Below, piece after piece: positions 15,400 through 24,228 of a stretch of DNA of 40,308 bases; the stretch's first letter is position 1; each line of letters begins with the position of its first letter. Source of the DNA: CAYZXL01 sp964482435. GTDB taxonomy: Bacteria > Auribacterota > JABMQX01. The notes beneath the pieces were generated by a model. It had not been told where the DNA came from and did no database searches. It saw nothing but the letters and a program-made list of their open reading frames with translations. The DNA lies in the NCBI GenBank assembly GCA_964482435.1, contig CAYZXL010000041.1:1-40308 (forward strand). Reading direction: 5' to 3'. The translations under genes and the position numbers were made by a program.

Positions 15400-17237
15400 A
15401 GCGTCCTCTCGAGCTTTCTGGTCACTTCCTCTGCTCGCCGCAAAAGCTCTTTTCGGTCGGCAGCAGTTTGAGCCGACGGAGCGAATCTTCCCGCATCGCA
15501 TTGGGTCAGAATTTCCCCGATAGCGCGGGAGAGCTCCCCGTCAATTTGATTCTCCCGGGCGAGCATCTCCATATCTCGCGCAGTGATTTCTCCCGCTCCC
15601 AGGTTGAGCTTGTCGGAGGCGAAACGGCTTATAGCTTTGGCGAGAGACTCGCAGAACTCCCGGCCATCGCCGTGGAGGTTCCTGCGAGTCTCCGCCATGT
15701 TCCTTCTGAGCATTTTTCTCGCCGACCTCGACCTCGCCAGGGCGGAGTCTCCGGCGAATCTTCTCCGACGGCTCACGAATACGAAAACCGCAAAGTAGGC
15801 AACCGGCGGCAACCCAAGCAGCGAGAGTAGATGCCATCTCGCCGCCTGGTTGCGAAGAGCGTCGAGATGGTAGTAATTGGCGAGGATGCCGCCGGGCTGT
15901 TCTTCGAGGAGAGTCGTCCCGGCCTCAGCGGCCGCAGGACCGAACGTGACCACGTCCTCAGCGGTCACCTGAGTCGTGGGAAGAACCTTCACGGGAATCG
16001 GCTTGCTCCGTGCGACCTCGTATGCGCCTCGCTCCGGGTTGAAATAGGCGAATGACACGCTTGGTATCTCTTTAATGTCTTGCGATTTGGCCCGAATGGT
16101 TTGCTCGAATGTTACTCTATCGCCGGATATATCACCCGGAGCAAGGCTTTCGTTTATCGAAAAACCCTTTGAAAACTCAGCGTCTTCAGAAAGAAGCGGC
16201 CTCTTGACCTTCTCCAGCAGGCCCGTTCCGGACACGATTATCTTAAGGAGGATTGGGTCGCCCACTTTCACCTGCGTGTCGGCGGTCTCGACGGAAATCG
16301 AGCATTTTCCGACTGCTCCCGTGAACTGCGCGGGCTTGCCCTCGGCGGGGAGGTCCTTGACCACCAACTGGATTGGTTCAGAACCGGCAAACATCCTCTT
16401 GTAATCAGGCACTCTTTGCGAAAGACCGAAGAAGTCAGTCTCCGTCTTGTACCCGCTGCGGACATACGCCGTTACCGTCGCCCTGGCAATTGTCTGCCCT
16501 CCCGGCTGCGGAGGGTATATGCGGAAGGTCAACGAGCGCACGGAATACTCCACTCCCTCGAGCGCCTCGGTAGAGACTCGCGCCCGCAGCCCATACCTGT
16601 TAGCGACGATCTCGTCAGTCGGAGACGCCGCCGGCAAAACCTTCAGCGACATCGAATCTTTCTCGTCGAGCAGAGGAATGTTCAACTCGTATCGCGCGAC
16701 GTCCGATGAAATGTACCACTTGAACGTTACGTCCACTGCCTCAAGAACGTAACACTCTCTTTTTGACGCAGACGCCATCAGCCGCATAAGAGCACTTTCC
16801 GGAGCCTTGCGAACCACGAGAGCCTGGGCGTTTGTCCTGAGAATTTGTCCGTCGGCCCGCACCGAAATCGGCGGGATGACGAATCTTCCCTCCCGGGACG
16901 CCGTTATCGAGTAATTCAGGACATCGCTTCGTTGGCCATTCACGAACCGCATTCCAGACCCGGACCGCCGTATATCCAGCCCGTCAACCCGAGGCGTGTC
17001 CGCCGAGATTGCACCTCCCCTCGACCCCGACGCAACGACCTGCATCTCGACGGAATCTCCCACCTCGATCTGGCCTCGCTCAAGCTGTGCCTGAACGGTG
17101 ACAGCCCCGGCGACCTGTGCCCGAACGAGCACCAAGAACGCAAGGAGATGTTTCGCCGCTCTCTTCAGCTCGGTGTGAAAAGCGGTTCCGGATGCCAAAT
17201 GCGACCTTTTCTCACCAGTCCTTATCAACTGGCTCAT
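15396..17237 (-). CDS. batD: BatD-like oxygen tolerance membrane protein
   Basis: A 613-residue exported protein with the long array of immunoglobulin-like beta domains typical of BatD (VTVQAQLERGQIEVGDSVEM near the mature N-terminus; later VKVGDPILLKIIVSGTG), then one transmembrane helix (LLGLPPVAYFAVFVFVSR) and a cytoplasmic helical tail. BatD proteins are thought to bridge the periplasmic and cytoplasmic parts of the MoxR/Bat complex. I take the ATG at 17237, which has AAGGG just before it and overlaps the preceding gene by 26 bases; a longer frame to 17288 is not supported. The hydrophobic segment after it (HLLAFLVLVRAQVAGAV) would be the signal. The stop overlaps the next gene's start (ATGA). 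Confidence 0.85.
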   Translation of the reverse strand: MSQLIRTGEKRSHLASGTAFHTELKRAAKHLLAFLVLVRAQVAGAVTVQAQLERGQIEVGDSVEMQVVASGSRGGAISADTPRVDGLDIRRSGSGMRFVNGQRSDVLNYSITASREGRFVIPPISVRADGQILRTNAQALVVRKAPESALMRLMASASKRECYVLEAVDVTFKWYISSDVARYELNIPLLDEKDSMSLKVLPAASPTDEIVANRYGLRARVSTEALEGVEYSVRSLTFRIYPPQPGGQTIARATVTAYVRSGYKTETDFFGLSQRVPDYKRMFAGSEPIQLVVKDLPAEGKPAQFTGAVGKCSISVETADTQVKVGDPILLKIIVSGTGLLEKVKRPLLSEDAEFSKGFSINESLAPGDISGDRVTFEQTIRAKSQDIKEIPSVSFAYFNPERGAYEVARSKPIPVKVLPTTQVTAEDVVTFGPAAAEAGTTLLEEQPGGILANYYHLDALRNQAARWHLLSLLGLPPVAYFAVFVFVSRRRRFAGDSALARSRSARKMLRRNMAETRRNLHGDGREFCESLAKAISRFASDKLNLGAGEITARDMEMLARENQIDGELSRAIGEILTQCDAGRFAPSAQTAADRKELLRRAEEVTRKLERTL

Positions 17238-18471
17238 ATTCCCTTCTGGGCTGACGATAATCGGGACGGCGGCGGAGAAACTCCTCAAGATTCTCTTTTC
17301 TGTTCTGTGTGGCCTGCTTCCTCTCCTTTGCGAGTTCCTCTTGTGCCTGCTCAGGCGTCATCTTCTTGCCCGTGTCGTCTTTTTTCTTCTCGTCTTTCCT
17401 GGATTGGTCTTGCTTCTTTTGCTCGGAGGCTTGTTGTTCGGATTTCTGCTGTTCACCGGTTTGTTGCTGCTCACCTTGCTGCGGCTGAGACTGCTGCGGC
17501 TTGGTCAGCTTGCCGAGCGCTTCTTGCAGTTTCTTAAGGGCGGCTTCCTCCCTCCCTTTGGCTTCCGGCAGGGCTTGATTGTCGAGGTGCTGGAGCGCCG
17601 TCCCTTCTTCGATTTCCGCTTCCTCGAGAGAGTTCTGCGCACCGAGGACGTTCTCGTCCACCGGAGAGGGTTGTTGGCCGCCGGCAGCGCTGCTTTTCGC
17701 GGCTTCTATCTGTTGCTGGAGCTGCCGTGCAAGCTCGTTCGTCGTCTCTTTGTTATCAGCCTGTTTCTTCCTAACATCCTTCGTGGGTTCCGAAATGTCT
17801 TCTCCCTGCCGCTTCCGGTTTTCCGCCTCGCCCGTCTCGGTGACGATTTGCTGTTCCTTCTCGATTGCTTCCTTGAGCTTCTTGATGAACTCTTCCTGCT
17901 GTTTCTGCTGCTCTTTTCTCTTCTCTTCCTGCTCCTTTAGCTTATCGAGAATATCCTTGATTCGGAGTCGGGCCACCTCGATATTGAACTTCGCGTCCTC
18001 GTCGGGCCTGTAGCTCTCTCCACTGCTTGACGCCTCGCCGTATTCGTCTCTAACGATGACGTCCTGGTAGCGCAGAATACTCAGCCTGTAGCTATCCAGC
18101 GCCTTCTGCAAATCCGAATCGAGAAGCTTCTCCCCTCTCATGAATGCGCAGTTGCCCAGATTGTAGAGGGCCTTTTTCCGAAGCTCCCTGCCGGCATCCG
18201 CCGATTCCGTGACTTTGTTGTAATGCTCTTCGGCAGCGTCGTGTTCGCCCTTTCGGTATGCCACGTCTCCCAGGTTGAAATTTATCTCCGGCGACTCGGG
18301 AAGAGACTTCTGCGCATCCTTGTAGAACAGCTCCGCCTTATCGAACTTCTTCTCGGCGTAGAGGCGGTTTCCGTTCGCGACCAGCTCGGACGGGCGCTCA
18401 CTCGCCTCGCCCATCGTGGCCGTCGAGATAGAAAGAATCGCAATGCTCCAAACTGCAAAAAATCTTCTCAT
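17212..18471 (-). CDS. BatC-like TPR protein with glutamine/lysine-rich coiled-coil tail
   Basis: A 419-residue exported protein. After a signal peptide (FFAVWSIAILSISTATMG) come tetratricopeptide repeats (NGNRLYAEKKFDKAELFYKD; INFNLGDVAYRKGEHDAAEE; ALYNLGNCAFMRGE). From about residue 165 to the end the chain is highly charged and rich in Gln, Lys and Glu, with a strong heptad pattern and a low-complexity QQ/KK stretch near residues 330-380. BatC proteins have the TPR part; the long coiled coil is more pronounced here than usual and may bind the VWA proteins or envelope layers. I chose the ATG at 18471 because it places the signal peptide at the N-terminus; the frame extends to 18516. Confidence 0.8.
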   Translation of the reverse strand: MRRFFAVWSIAILSISTATMGEASERPSELVANGNRLYAEKKFDKAELFYKDAQKSLPESPEINFNLGDVAYRKGEHDAAEEHYNKVTESADAGRELRKKALYNLGNCAFMRGEKLLDSDLQKALDSYRLSILRYQDVIVRDEYGEASSSGESYRPDEDAKFNIEVARLRIKDILDKLKEQEEKRKEQQKQQEEFIKKLKEAIEKEQQIVTETGEAENRKRQGEDISEPTKDVRKKQADNKETTNELARQLQQQIEAAKSSAAGGQQPSPVDENVLGAQNSLEEAEIEEGTALQHLDNQALPEAKGREEAALKKLQEALGKLTKPQQSQPQQGEQQQTGEQQKSEQQASEQKKQDQSRKDEKKKDDTGKKMTPEQAQEELAKERKQATQNRKENLEEFLRRRPDYRQPRREYEPVDKDW

Positions 18472-18570
18472 CTCGTCGAAAATCCTCTCCTGAACGGCTC
18501 TTTCGTTTTCGTCCATGCTCTCACAACGGCTGGCGCCGGGACCGAAACCGACTTCTCCAGTTGGCCTCCC

Positions 18571-19599
18571 CTACTCCCGCGATTCCGTTGCCCTTCGCCT
18601 TTCACCTATCATGGTCTCTATGAGTAAAAGCCCAAGCGCCACGAGAAGGAACGACTGATACCACTCGCTCCAGACCGTCGCCCGTCGCGATTGTTCCTCC
18701 CTTTTTTCCGCTGTCGCAATCACGCGCTGATACAACTCCCCTAAATCCATCGTCCCTGTCTGCACTGGAATATACGTCCCGAGCGTCGCCGCAGCGATTT
18801 CACGGAGCAACTTCTCGTCGAGCCTCGAGCGGACGTCTTGACTATTGTACTGGATATATCGCCCCCCGCGCCCCAGAGCCGGAATGCGAGTCCCGTCTGG
18901 ACTTCCCAATCCAACGGTGTGGATGCGAATGCCATGCCGCGCAGCTTCCTCCGCGGCTTTCTCCGGCATGGAACCGTGGTCTTCGCCGTCGGTAATCAGG
19001 ATGATGTCCCGAAATTTGCCCTCCTTCTCTCCGAACACCCTCCGGGTCGCCGTCCTTACAGCGTCGCCGACGTTGGTTCCGCCGCGGCTCACGTCATCGA
19101 GCGAAACCTTATCCAGGATGGTCAAAAAGAAGTCGTAGTCGTGCGTCAGCGGGCATTTCAGGGCATTGTTTCCGGCGAAGATGACAAGCCCCACCCGGTC
19201 TCCTTTCATAATCTTCAGGACGTCCTGAATCGCTATCTTTGCTCTCTCGAGGCGATTGGGCTTGAGGTCCTGAGCAAGCATGCTCTTTGACACGTCAAGC
19301 AAGAAGACGACGTCTCGCCCTTTCTTGCGCACGGTTTCCTGACGAGGGTCGCCCCATGGGCGCATCATCGTCAGCACCAGAAAAACCACGGAGAGCAAAA
19401 TAAGCCCGGCCTTGACAACCTGCTTCGTGCGGCTCACCGAAGACGACAGGAACTTCAACGTCGAGAGCGACGCGAAGGCCCGCAATGCTCGACCTTTCTG
19501 ATAGAAGGCGTATGCGTATAGCAGTCCCATCGCCGGAACCAGAAAAATCAGCCACAGCCAGCGAAGATCGCCAAACCTGAACTGCTCGAGGGCGATCAT
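18571..19599 (-). CDS. batB: BatB-like VWA membrane protein
   Basis: A 342-residue inner-membrane protein. Two N-terminal helices (LWLIFLVPAMGLLYAYAFY and GLILLSVVFLVLTMMRPWG) are followed by a von Willebrand A domain (about residues 90-290) and a C-terminal helix (FLLVALGLLLIETMI). The metal-binding MIDAS motif is intact: DVSKS at about residue 101, a threonine in GGTNVGDAV and an aspartate in ITDGEDHG. BatB pairs with BatA to form the VWA core thought to be controlled by the MoxR ATPase. The start ATG at 19599 follows GGAGG by 8-9 bases. It is 93 bases after the batA stop. Confidence 0.9.
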   Translation of the reverse strand: MIALEQFRFGDLRWLWLIFLVPAMGLLYAYAFYQKGRALRAFASLSTLKFLSSSVSRTKQVVKAGLILLSVVFLVLTMMRPWGDPRQETVRKKGRDVVFLLDVSKSMLAQDLKPNRLERAKIAIQDVLKIMKGDRVGLVIFAGNNALKCPLTHDYDFFLTILDKVSLDDVSRGGTNVGDAVRTATRRVFGEKEGKFRDIILITDGEDHGSMPEKAAEEAARHGIRIHTVGLGSPDGTRIPALGRGGRYIQYNSQDVRSRLDEKLLREIAAATLGTYIPVQTGTMDLGELYQRVIATAEKREEQSRRATVWSEWYQSFLLVALGLLLIETMIGERRRATESRE

Positions 19600-19692
19600 T
19601 TAGCTTTCCTCCGAGTTCCTTCTCAGTTTCTTCCGACTGCTCCGCTGAGCAGACTCCGGCTCAATCCCTCGACGCTTCCGCACGATTTTCCG

Positions 19693-20844
19693 TCAGGGCA
19701 CCCTTCTCAGCCACGTCGCTCCTGAGACGACCTCCAAAATCAGAAACGAAAGTGCCGCAAGCACCGGATATTGAAACCGCTCGTGGTAGCGAAGAAATTT
19801 CTGCTTGAATTCGGTCCTCTCAAGCTTGTCAATCGTTCGATAGACGTTCTCGAGAGACTCTCCGCTGGTTGCTTCCTCGAACATCCCGCCGGTGATACTC
19901 GCAACTTCCTTCATGTCCTGCACTGCCTGCTCGTGCCCGAGGTCCCCAAACGGAAGCTGTATCTTGCCGAAAAGAACGTCGTCAACGACCCGATAGCCGC
20001 CGGACGAAATCAGAATCGTATGGACTTTTATTCCGCTTTGCTCTGCGAACCGAGCTGCCTCGGCCGGCGTTTTCTCGCCCGTATTGTTTTCACCGTCGGT
20101 GAGAAGAATCATCACCTTCGACTTTATCGAATACTCTTTCTCTTCCCGGCCCGCCTCTTTGAGAAGTCCCTCCACGGTTATCAGGCTCAAGGCTGCATGG
20201 TATATCGCGTCGCCGATCGCCGTGCCATCTTCGTAGGGAGCCGCAAAATCAATCGCATCAACGAAATTGATGAGATTGTCGTGATCGAGGGTCAACGGGC
20301 AGTTATCCTCGACGAATGCCGAGAACGAAGTCAGCCCAATCATGTCGCTCTTTCGCCCCTTGAGTTCGCCCTTGCCGAGCACGAAATCCTTGAAGACCGT
20401 CTTGACGGCGCCTAAGCGGCTCATGGACTCCCCCTGATACTTCACCTCCTGCCGCATGCTGCCGGAGTGGTCAACCACCATCTGTATCGCAATCCCGCTG
20501 GTGGAAACAACCGTCGTCTCGTCGCCTTTCCGGGGCATCGCAAAAGCCACAAGAAGACACGTTATTGCAGCGACTCTAAGAAGGCGGGGCAGAGGGCGGA
20601 GGCGGTAACGGCGGGTCGGTCGGACTTTCTTTACGTTCGACACGGACGAAAACCTTACCGCCGCGGCTCTCTCGCGCGAGAAGCTCACGGCCAGAACCGG
20701 AACGAGCACTCCGAACAGGCAAATCGCGACGATTGCCGACGTCCGACTAACCTGGAGGCCGGTGAAGTAAGCCACGATACCAAACGGCACCAGAACAATC
20801 AGCGCCGCTATCAACGTTTTCACAAACCATCGCAGAAAGCGCAC
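19693..20844 (-). CDS. batA: BatA-like VWA membrane protein
   Basis: A 383-residue inner-membrane protein with hydrophobic helices near the N-terminus (LIAALIVLVPFGIVAYF, SAIVAICLFGVLVPVLAV and VAAITCLLVAFAMP), a von Willebrand A domain and a C-terminal helix. The MIDAS is visible as DHSGS, with TAIGDAIYHAA and LLTDGENNTG supplying the other ligands. The start is a GTG at 20844 that shares one base with the preceding TAG stop; GGAGG lies 10 bases before it, so the longer frame to 20955 is rejected. In the family BatA and BatB act together at the membrane, where MoxR-type ATPases can remodel VWA assemblies. Compared with BatB the domain carries an insertion around LPFGDLGHEQAVQDM. Confidence 0.9.
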   Translation of the reverse strand: MRFLRWFVKTLIAALIVLVPFGIVAYFTGLQVSRTSAIVAICLFGVLVPVLAVSFSRERAAAVRFSSVSNVKKVRPTRRYRLRPLPRLLRVAAITCLLVAFAMPRKGDETTVVSTSGIAIQMVVDHSGSMRQEVKYQGESMSRLGAVKTVFKDFVLGKGELKGRKSDMIGLTSFSAFVEDNCPLTLDHDNLINFVDAIDFAAPYEDGTAIGDAIYHAALSLITVEGLLKEAGREEKEYSIKSKVMILLTDGENNTGEKTPAEAARFAEQSGIKVHTILISSGGYRVVDDVLFGKIQLPFGDLGHEQAVQDMKEVASITGGMFEEATSGESLENVYRTIDKLERTEFKQKFLRYHERFQYPVLAALSFLILEVVSGATWLRRVP

Positions 20845-21863
20845 TACTTCTTTTCCTCCGGCTTGGTCTGCTCGATGAAATCGCGTGTTATGTCGAAAGC
20901 CTTCTGAATTTCGGTAATCTCCGGCTGATATTTGGCGAACTTCACCATGTCGCAATGGGAGAGAAATTGCTTGAGCGTGCTTCTCGTCGGAGTGTCGAAC
21001 ACGTGGTCCCTCGAAACCGCTTCCAAGAATTCCTCCGTCGTCTGCTCCGGAGCGCGGATGCCGAACCGGCGCTCGATGTAAAATCGCACGATGTTCGTGA
21101 TGGCGATGTAAAACTCCTTGATTCTCCCCTGCTCGATGAGGTTCATCTCGCGCAACCTTCTGAGCTCTTCAAACGCCAGAATGTGCGGAGGGACCCTTTT
21201 TTCCGGCGGCAACTTCTTCTTCCGGAGCAAGAGGAACAGGACGAGTCCGGCGCCCACAAGCACCACAGAGCCCGCCACCATGATAAGCAACATCAGACCT
21301 CTGCGCGGCTCGCTGAGCGCAACCGGCGGTTTGATGTCCCTTAGCTTCGCGCTCGCAAGGTCTTTCGCCCCCAGCGACTTCACCGTCACCGTTATTGGCT
21401 CGGTCTTTATCTCGTGCGTAGGCAATTTCCCCTCGCTATCGGGCGGGTCGCCCTCAACGACGTATTGAACCTTGAAAGCGCCGGTCGTGTATTCGCCGGA
21501 AAGCTGCGGCTCAAGGGTGAACTCGACGCTGTCAGTGTGCGAGCCGCCTTTCCCCTGCACCGGCGGAAGACGATAATGGTCCTTAACGAGGAACTGGCCA
21601 AAATCGAGCTCCTTCAGCTCCGGCAACGCCGCCTGGCATCCCCTCCCGGCTTCGACCTCGACGACGACTTTCAGAAAATCGGCAATGGTAATCTCCTTTT
21701 TGGAGACCTTTACCCTCACGGTTACTGGAGCACCAACCTCCGTGAACGGCTTAACGAGTTCGAATTTGTCAGCGCGCTTCTCGGCGGCCTTCTCTCGCCG
21801 ACATCCGGCGAGGAGCAGAATAACCGACAAGAGAATTGCCGACGTTCGCAATAGCTTGCTCAT
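20844..21863 (-). CDS. BatD-like lipoprotein with DUF4381-type cytoplasmic domain
   Basis: A 339-residue protein with a lipobox (LLLAG then Cys21), a BatD-like beta domain (TVRVKVSKKEITIADFLKV; EFTLEPQLSGEYTTGAFKV), one transmembrane helix (LMLLIMVAGSVVLVGAGL) and a charged helical domain (AFEELRRLREM; FYIAITNIVRFYIERRFGI; EFLEA) resembling DUF4381. It combines a BatD-like periplasmic part with a cytoplasmic part that in other operons is a separate small protein. A lipobox together with a downstream transmembrane helix is unusual and leaves the lipidation uncertain. The ATG at 21863 overlaps the previous stop (ATGA), and its own stop shares a base with the batA start. Confidence 0.8.
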   Translation of the reverse strand: MSKLLRTSAILLSVILLLAGCRREKAAEKRADKFELVKPFTEVGAPVTVRVKVSKKEITIADFLKVVVEVEAGRGCQAALPELKELDFGQFLVKDHYRLPPVQGKGGSHTDSVEFTLEPQLSGEYTTGAFKVQYVVEGDPPDSEGKLPTHEIKTEPITVTVKSLGAKDLASAKLRDIKPPVALSEPRRGLMLLIMVAGSVVLVGAGLVLFLLLRKKKLPPEKRVPPHILAFEELRRLREMNLIEQGRIKEFYIAITNIVRFYIERRFGIRAPEQTTEEFLEAVSRDHVFDTPTRSTLKQFLSHCDMVKFAKYQPEITEIQKAFDITRDFIEQTKPEEKK

Positions 21864-23299
21864 ATCGTTCCCGGCGAGGGCACAACCGCTCCTTTCTTCT
21901 CATCCTTCGGGCTTTCTTGTCCCTCTGGTTTCTCCGGGACAAACTTCGACCTGTGAATGATGACGTTGTGCTCAGCGTGAAGCTTCTGAATCAACGCATC
22001 TTGCACTTCCCGGATTTTGTCTCGCGTCTTCATTTTTTCGACCTCAGCCCGCACCTCCTCGAAGGGCTTCGTCCTCTCAGGGAGTGACTTCCTCACTTTG
22101 AATACGTAGAACTTCTCACCGACTTTGACCGGCTTCGGGCTAACCTCGTTCTCTTTCAATCCGAACAGGTGCGCATGCACGTCAACGTTCCCACCGATTC
22201 CCGGAATGGCTCCGCCCTTCTCAATTGCTCCTTCGACTTTTCCCCCATTCTCCTTCGTGCCCTGGTCAACGGAAAACTCTTTCGCGCACTCCTCGAAGCT
22301 CTTCCCTTCCTTCAACTTCTGAAGCACGTTTTCGGCGTCCTCCTCTTTCTCCGTCGCTATTTGGCTTATCTCGACGGCGGCCTTCTCCCGAAATTCGCCT
22401 TTGTGCGCCTCGTAGTAATCCCTCAAATCCGATTCTGTTATATTGATTTTTTCTGCGGTCTCCGCGTCAAGCACCTTGTTCGCCAGAACACTGGCGCGCA
22501 ACTCCTCAATCGCCTCTTCGTTCTCCTGCTTCTTGTCCAGACCCCGCCTGATTGCCTCCCTCAGAAGAACTTCCTTTGCGACGATTTCCTCCAGCACCCG
22601 GAATTTCGCCTCCTTGCTCTGGAATTGGTCAACGAGCCTCTCCTTCTGTTTGTTGAGCTCGTCCTGCGTCATGTACGCCGAGAACTGCTTCAGTTGGATG
22701 TCCACGAGTCGGTCAATTCTTCGATTGAGGTCCTCCATCGTGATTTTTTCCGGGCCGATTTCCGCGACGACCTCTCCGCCAGTCTCCTTTGGCCCCTCCG
22801 ACGAGGGCAGGGACGTCATGGACTCCAGCTCACGGTTCAACCCCGCGATGTTCCCTAAGCGGCGGAAGCACTCCCTCTTCCGGCGGCTCATCTCAAGCTG
22901 CAAATCGTCGAGCTTTGCGGCGGCCTCCGAGCGATAGTAGTTCACCAGCGCCTGCTCAAAATCGCCCGCTTCCTGGTAAAGCTTCCCCACCTGATAATAC
23001 GTCGTGGCTTCGTCTTTGGGGTCGAGCTTTGCCGTCGCCAGATACTTCAACCAGAGTTCCGCGGCGCTGAGCTTCAGCCCCCTGTCCTGCAATTTCGCCG
23101 CAAGCTCTCTCTCCCGCTGTAAGTCAGAAGCTCCGCGCCGTGCCGTCGGCGCCGCACCCCGCCGAAGCGTCACGACTCCGAAGCCAACTACGGCCACCAG
23201 AATCAAAAACAGAAGAAACGCATTCTGCCCGCGCCCCATTCTCGGATGCGGTGGACGCGAAACCTCGTCGGGCAAACGGAAATCGAGTTTCTCACTCAT
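21860..23299 (-). CDS. Membrane-anchored TPR and parvulin-type peptidyl-prolyl isomerase
   Basis: A 479-residue protein. A single N-terminal anchor (AFLLFLILVAVVGFGVV, about residues 27-43) is followed by TPR-like helices (YYQVGKLYQEAGDFEQALVN), a SurA/PrsA-type N-domain (EVVAEIGPEKITMEDLNRRI; LLREAIRRGLDKK) and a PpiC/parvulin domain near residues 290-400 (VEISQIATEKEEDAENVL; KSFEECAKEFSVDQGT; EKFYVFKVRKS). Such proteins fold or chaperone exported substrates. Its place inside a Bat operon, with ATGA overlaps on both sides, is notable and suggests it folds the Bat periplasmic domains or another client of the complex. The charged tail after the parvulin domain is low complexity. Confidence 0.85.
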   Translation of the reverse strand: MSEKLDFRLPDEVSRPPHPRMGRGQNAFLLFLILVAVVGFGVVTLRRGAAPTARRGASDLQRERELAAKLQDRGLKLSAAELWLKYLATAKLDPKDEATTYYQVGKLYQEAGDFEQALVNYYRSEAAAKLDDLQLEMSRRKRECFRRLGNIAGLNRELESMTSLPSSEGPKETGGEVVAEIGPEKITMEDLNRRIDRLVDIQLKQFSAYMTQDELNKQKERLVDQFQSKEAKFRVLEEIVAKEVLLREAIRRGLDKKQENEEAIEELRASVLANKVLDAETAEKINITESDLRDYYEAHKGEFREKAAVEISQIATEKEEDAENVLQKLKEGKSFEECAKEFSVDQGTKENGGKVEGAIEKGGAIPGIGGNVDVHAHLFGLKENEVSPKPVKVGEKFYVFKVRKSLPERTKPFEEVRAEVEKMKTRDKIREVQDALIQKLHAEHNVIIHRSKFVPEKPEGQESPKDEKKGAVVPSPGTI

Positions 23300-24171
23300 A
23301 GCCTTCTTTCCCTCATTCGGAAGTATTTCAGAATTTCGTGAACGTAGGGTTTGTCCGTAACCACGTCAATCGAGTCAATCCCCATCGAGCGGAACAACTC
23401 CTTCCTCGACCGGAAATCCTTTTCGGCCTGGCTGGCATACTCCGATCTCGACCGAAGACTCCGAAAATCTACCACAATCCGCTCACCTGTCTCCGCATCC
23501 TCCAGCTCGATCAACCCAATCTTCGGGAACGCCATCTCTCGCGGGTCTGTAATTGTTATCGGGATGAGGTCGTGGCGCTTGCTCGAAAGCCGCAGGTCTC
23601 GCTCGTATCCTTCGCTCAGAAAATCGGACACTAAGAAGACAACAGCCTTCCGACGAGTGATTTTGTTGAGATATTCCAGAGCCAGCGCGATATTCGTCCC
23701 CGAGCCTTTCGGTTCATGGTAAAGCAATTCACGGATGACCCGCAGGACGTGCCGCGGCCCTTTCTTCGGCGGAATGAACTTCTCGATGGCGTCCGTGAAC
23801 AGAATCACTCCCACTTTGTCATTATGCGTTATCGCCGAGAATGCTAACACCGCGCACAATTCCGCCGTAACTTCTCGCTTGAGTCGGTCCGCCGTCCCGA
23901 ACTTCCCCGACGAGCTCATGTCCACCAAAAGCATCACGGTCAGCTCCCTCTCCTCGACATACCGTTTCACGTACGGCCGCCCCATCCTCGCAGTAACGTT
24001 CCAGTCAATGCTTCGCACTTCATCGCCGGGCTGATATTCGCGCACCTCTTCGAACTCCATTCCTCGACCACGAAAGGCGCTCCGGTAATCGCCCGCCAGC
24101 ACGTCGTTCACCATGTGCCGCGTCGTAATCTGAATCTGCCGAACCTTTTTGAGGATTTCCTTGGGAATCAT
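23296..24171 (-). CDS. DUF58 VWA-like protein
   Basis: A 291-residue soluble protein of the DUF58 family, the usual partner of MoxR ATPases. The hallmark region GMEFEEVREYQPGDEVRSID (near residue 37) continues with a conserved WN and GRPYVKRYVEERE. It is followed by a VWA-type fold with MIDAS-like DMSSS at about residue 89 and a second site near VSDFL. Together with MoxR and the BatA/BatB VWA proteins it likely forms the cytoplasmic side of the complex. The start ATG at 24171 has no good Shine-Dalgarno; it follows the moxR stop by 57 bases containing a short tandem repeat. Its stop overlaps the PPIase start (ATGA). Confidence 0.9.
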   Translation of the reverse strand: MIPKEILKKVRQIQITTRHMVNDVLAGDYRSAFRGRGMEFEEVREYQPGDEVRSIDWNVTARMGRPYVKRYVEERELTVMLLVDMSSSGKFGTADRLKREVTAELCAVLAFSAITHNDKVGVILFTDAIEKFIPPKKGPRHVLRVIRELLYHEPKGSGTNIALALEYLNKITRRKAVVFLVSDFLSEGYERDLRLSSKRHDLIPITITDPREMAFPKIGLIELEDAETGERIVVDFRSLRSRSEYASQAEKDFRSRKELFRSMGIDSIDVVTDKPYVHEILKYFRMRERRL

Positions 24172-24190
24172 GTCTCGGTGAAGATAGGTA

Positions 24191-24220
24191 GTTATCTGCG
24201 TGTATCTGCGTTCATCTGCG
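24191..24220. repeat. Three 10-base tandem units (NNNATCTGCG)
   Basis: The units GTTATCTGCG, TGTATCTGCG and TTCATCTGCG follow one another exactly between moxR and the DUF58 gene. On the minus strand the pattern is CGCAGAT plus three variable bases. From memory, similar CGCAGAT-type tracts occur between genes in many unrelated bacteria; this is not verified here. Confidence 0.7.
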
Positions 24221-24228
24221 GTTCCCCC

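Noticed and set aside
24191..24220. Short CRISPR-like repeat
   Set aside because: Units are only 10 bases without spacers, and no cas gene is in the window.
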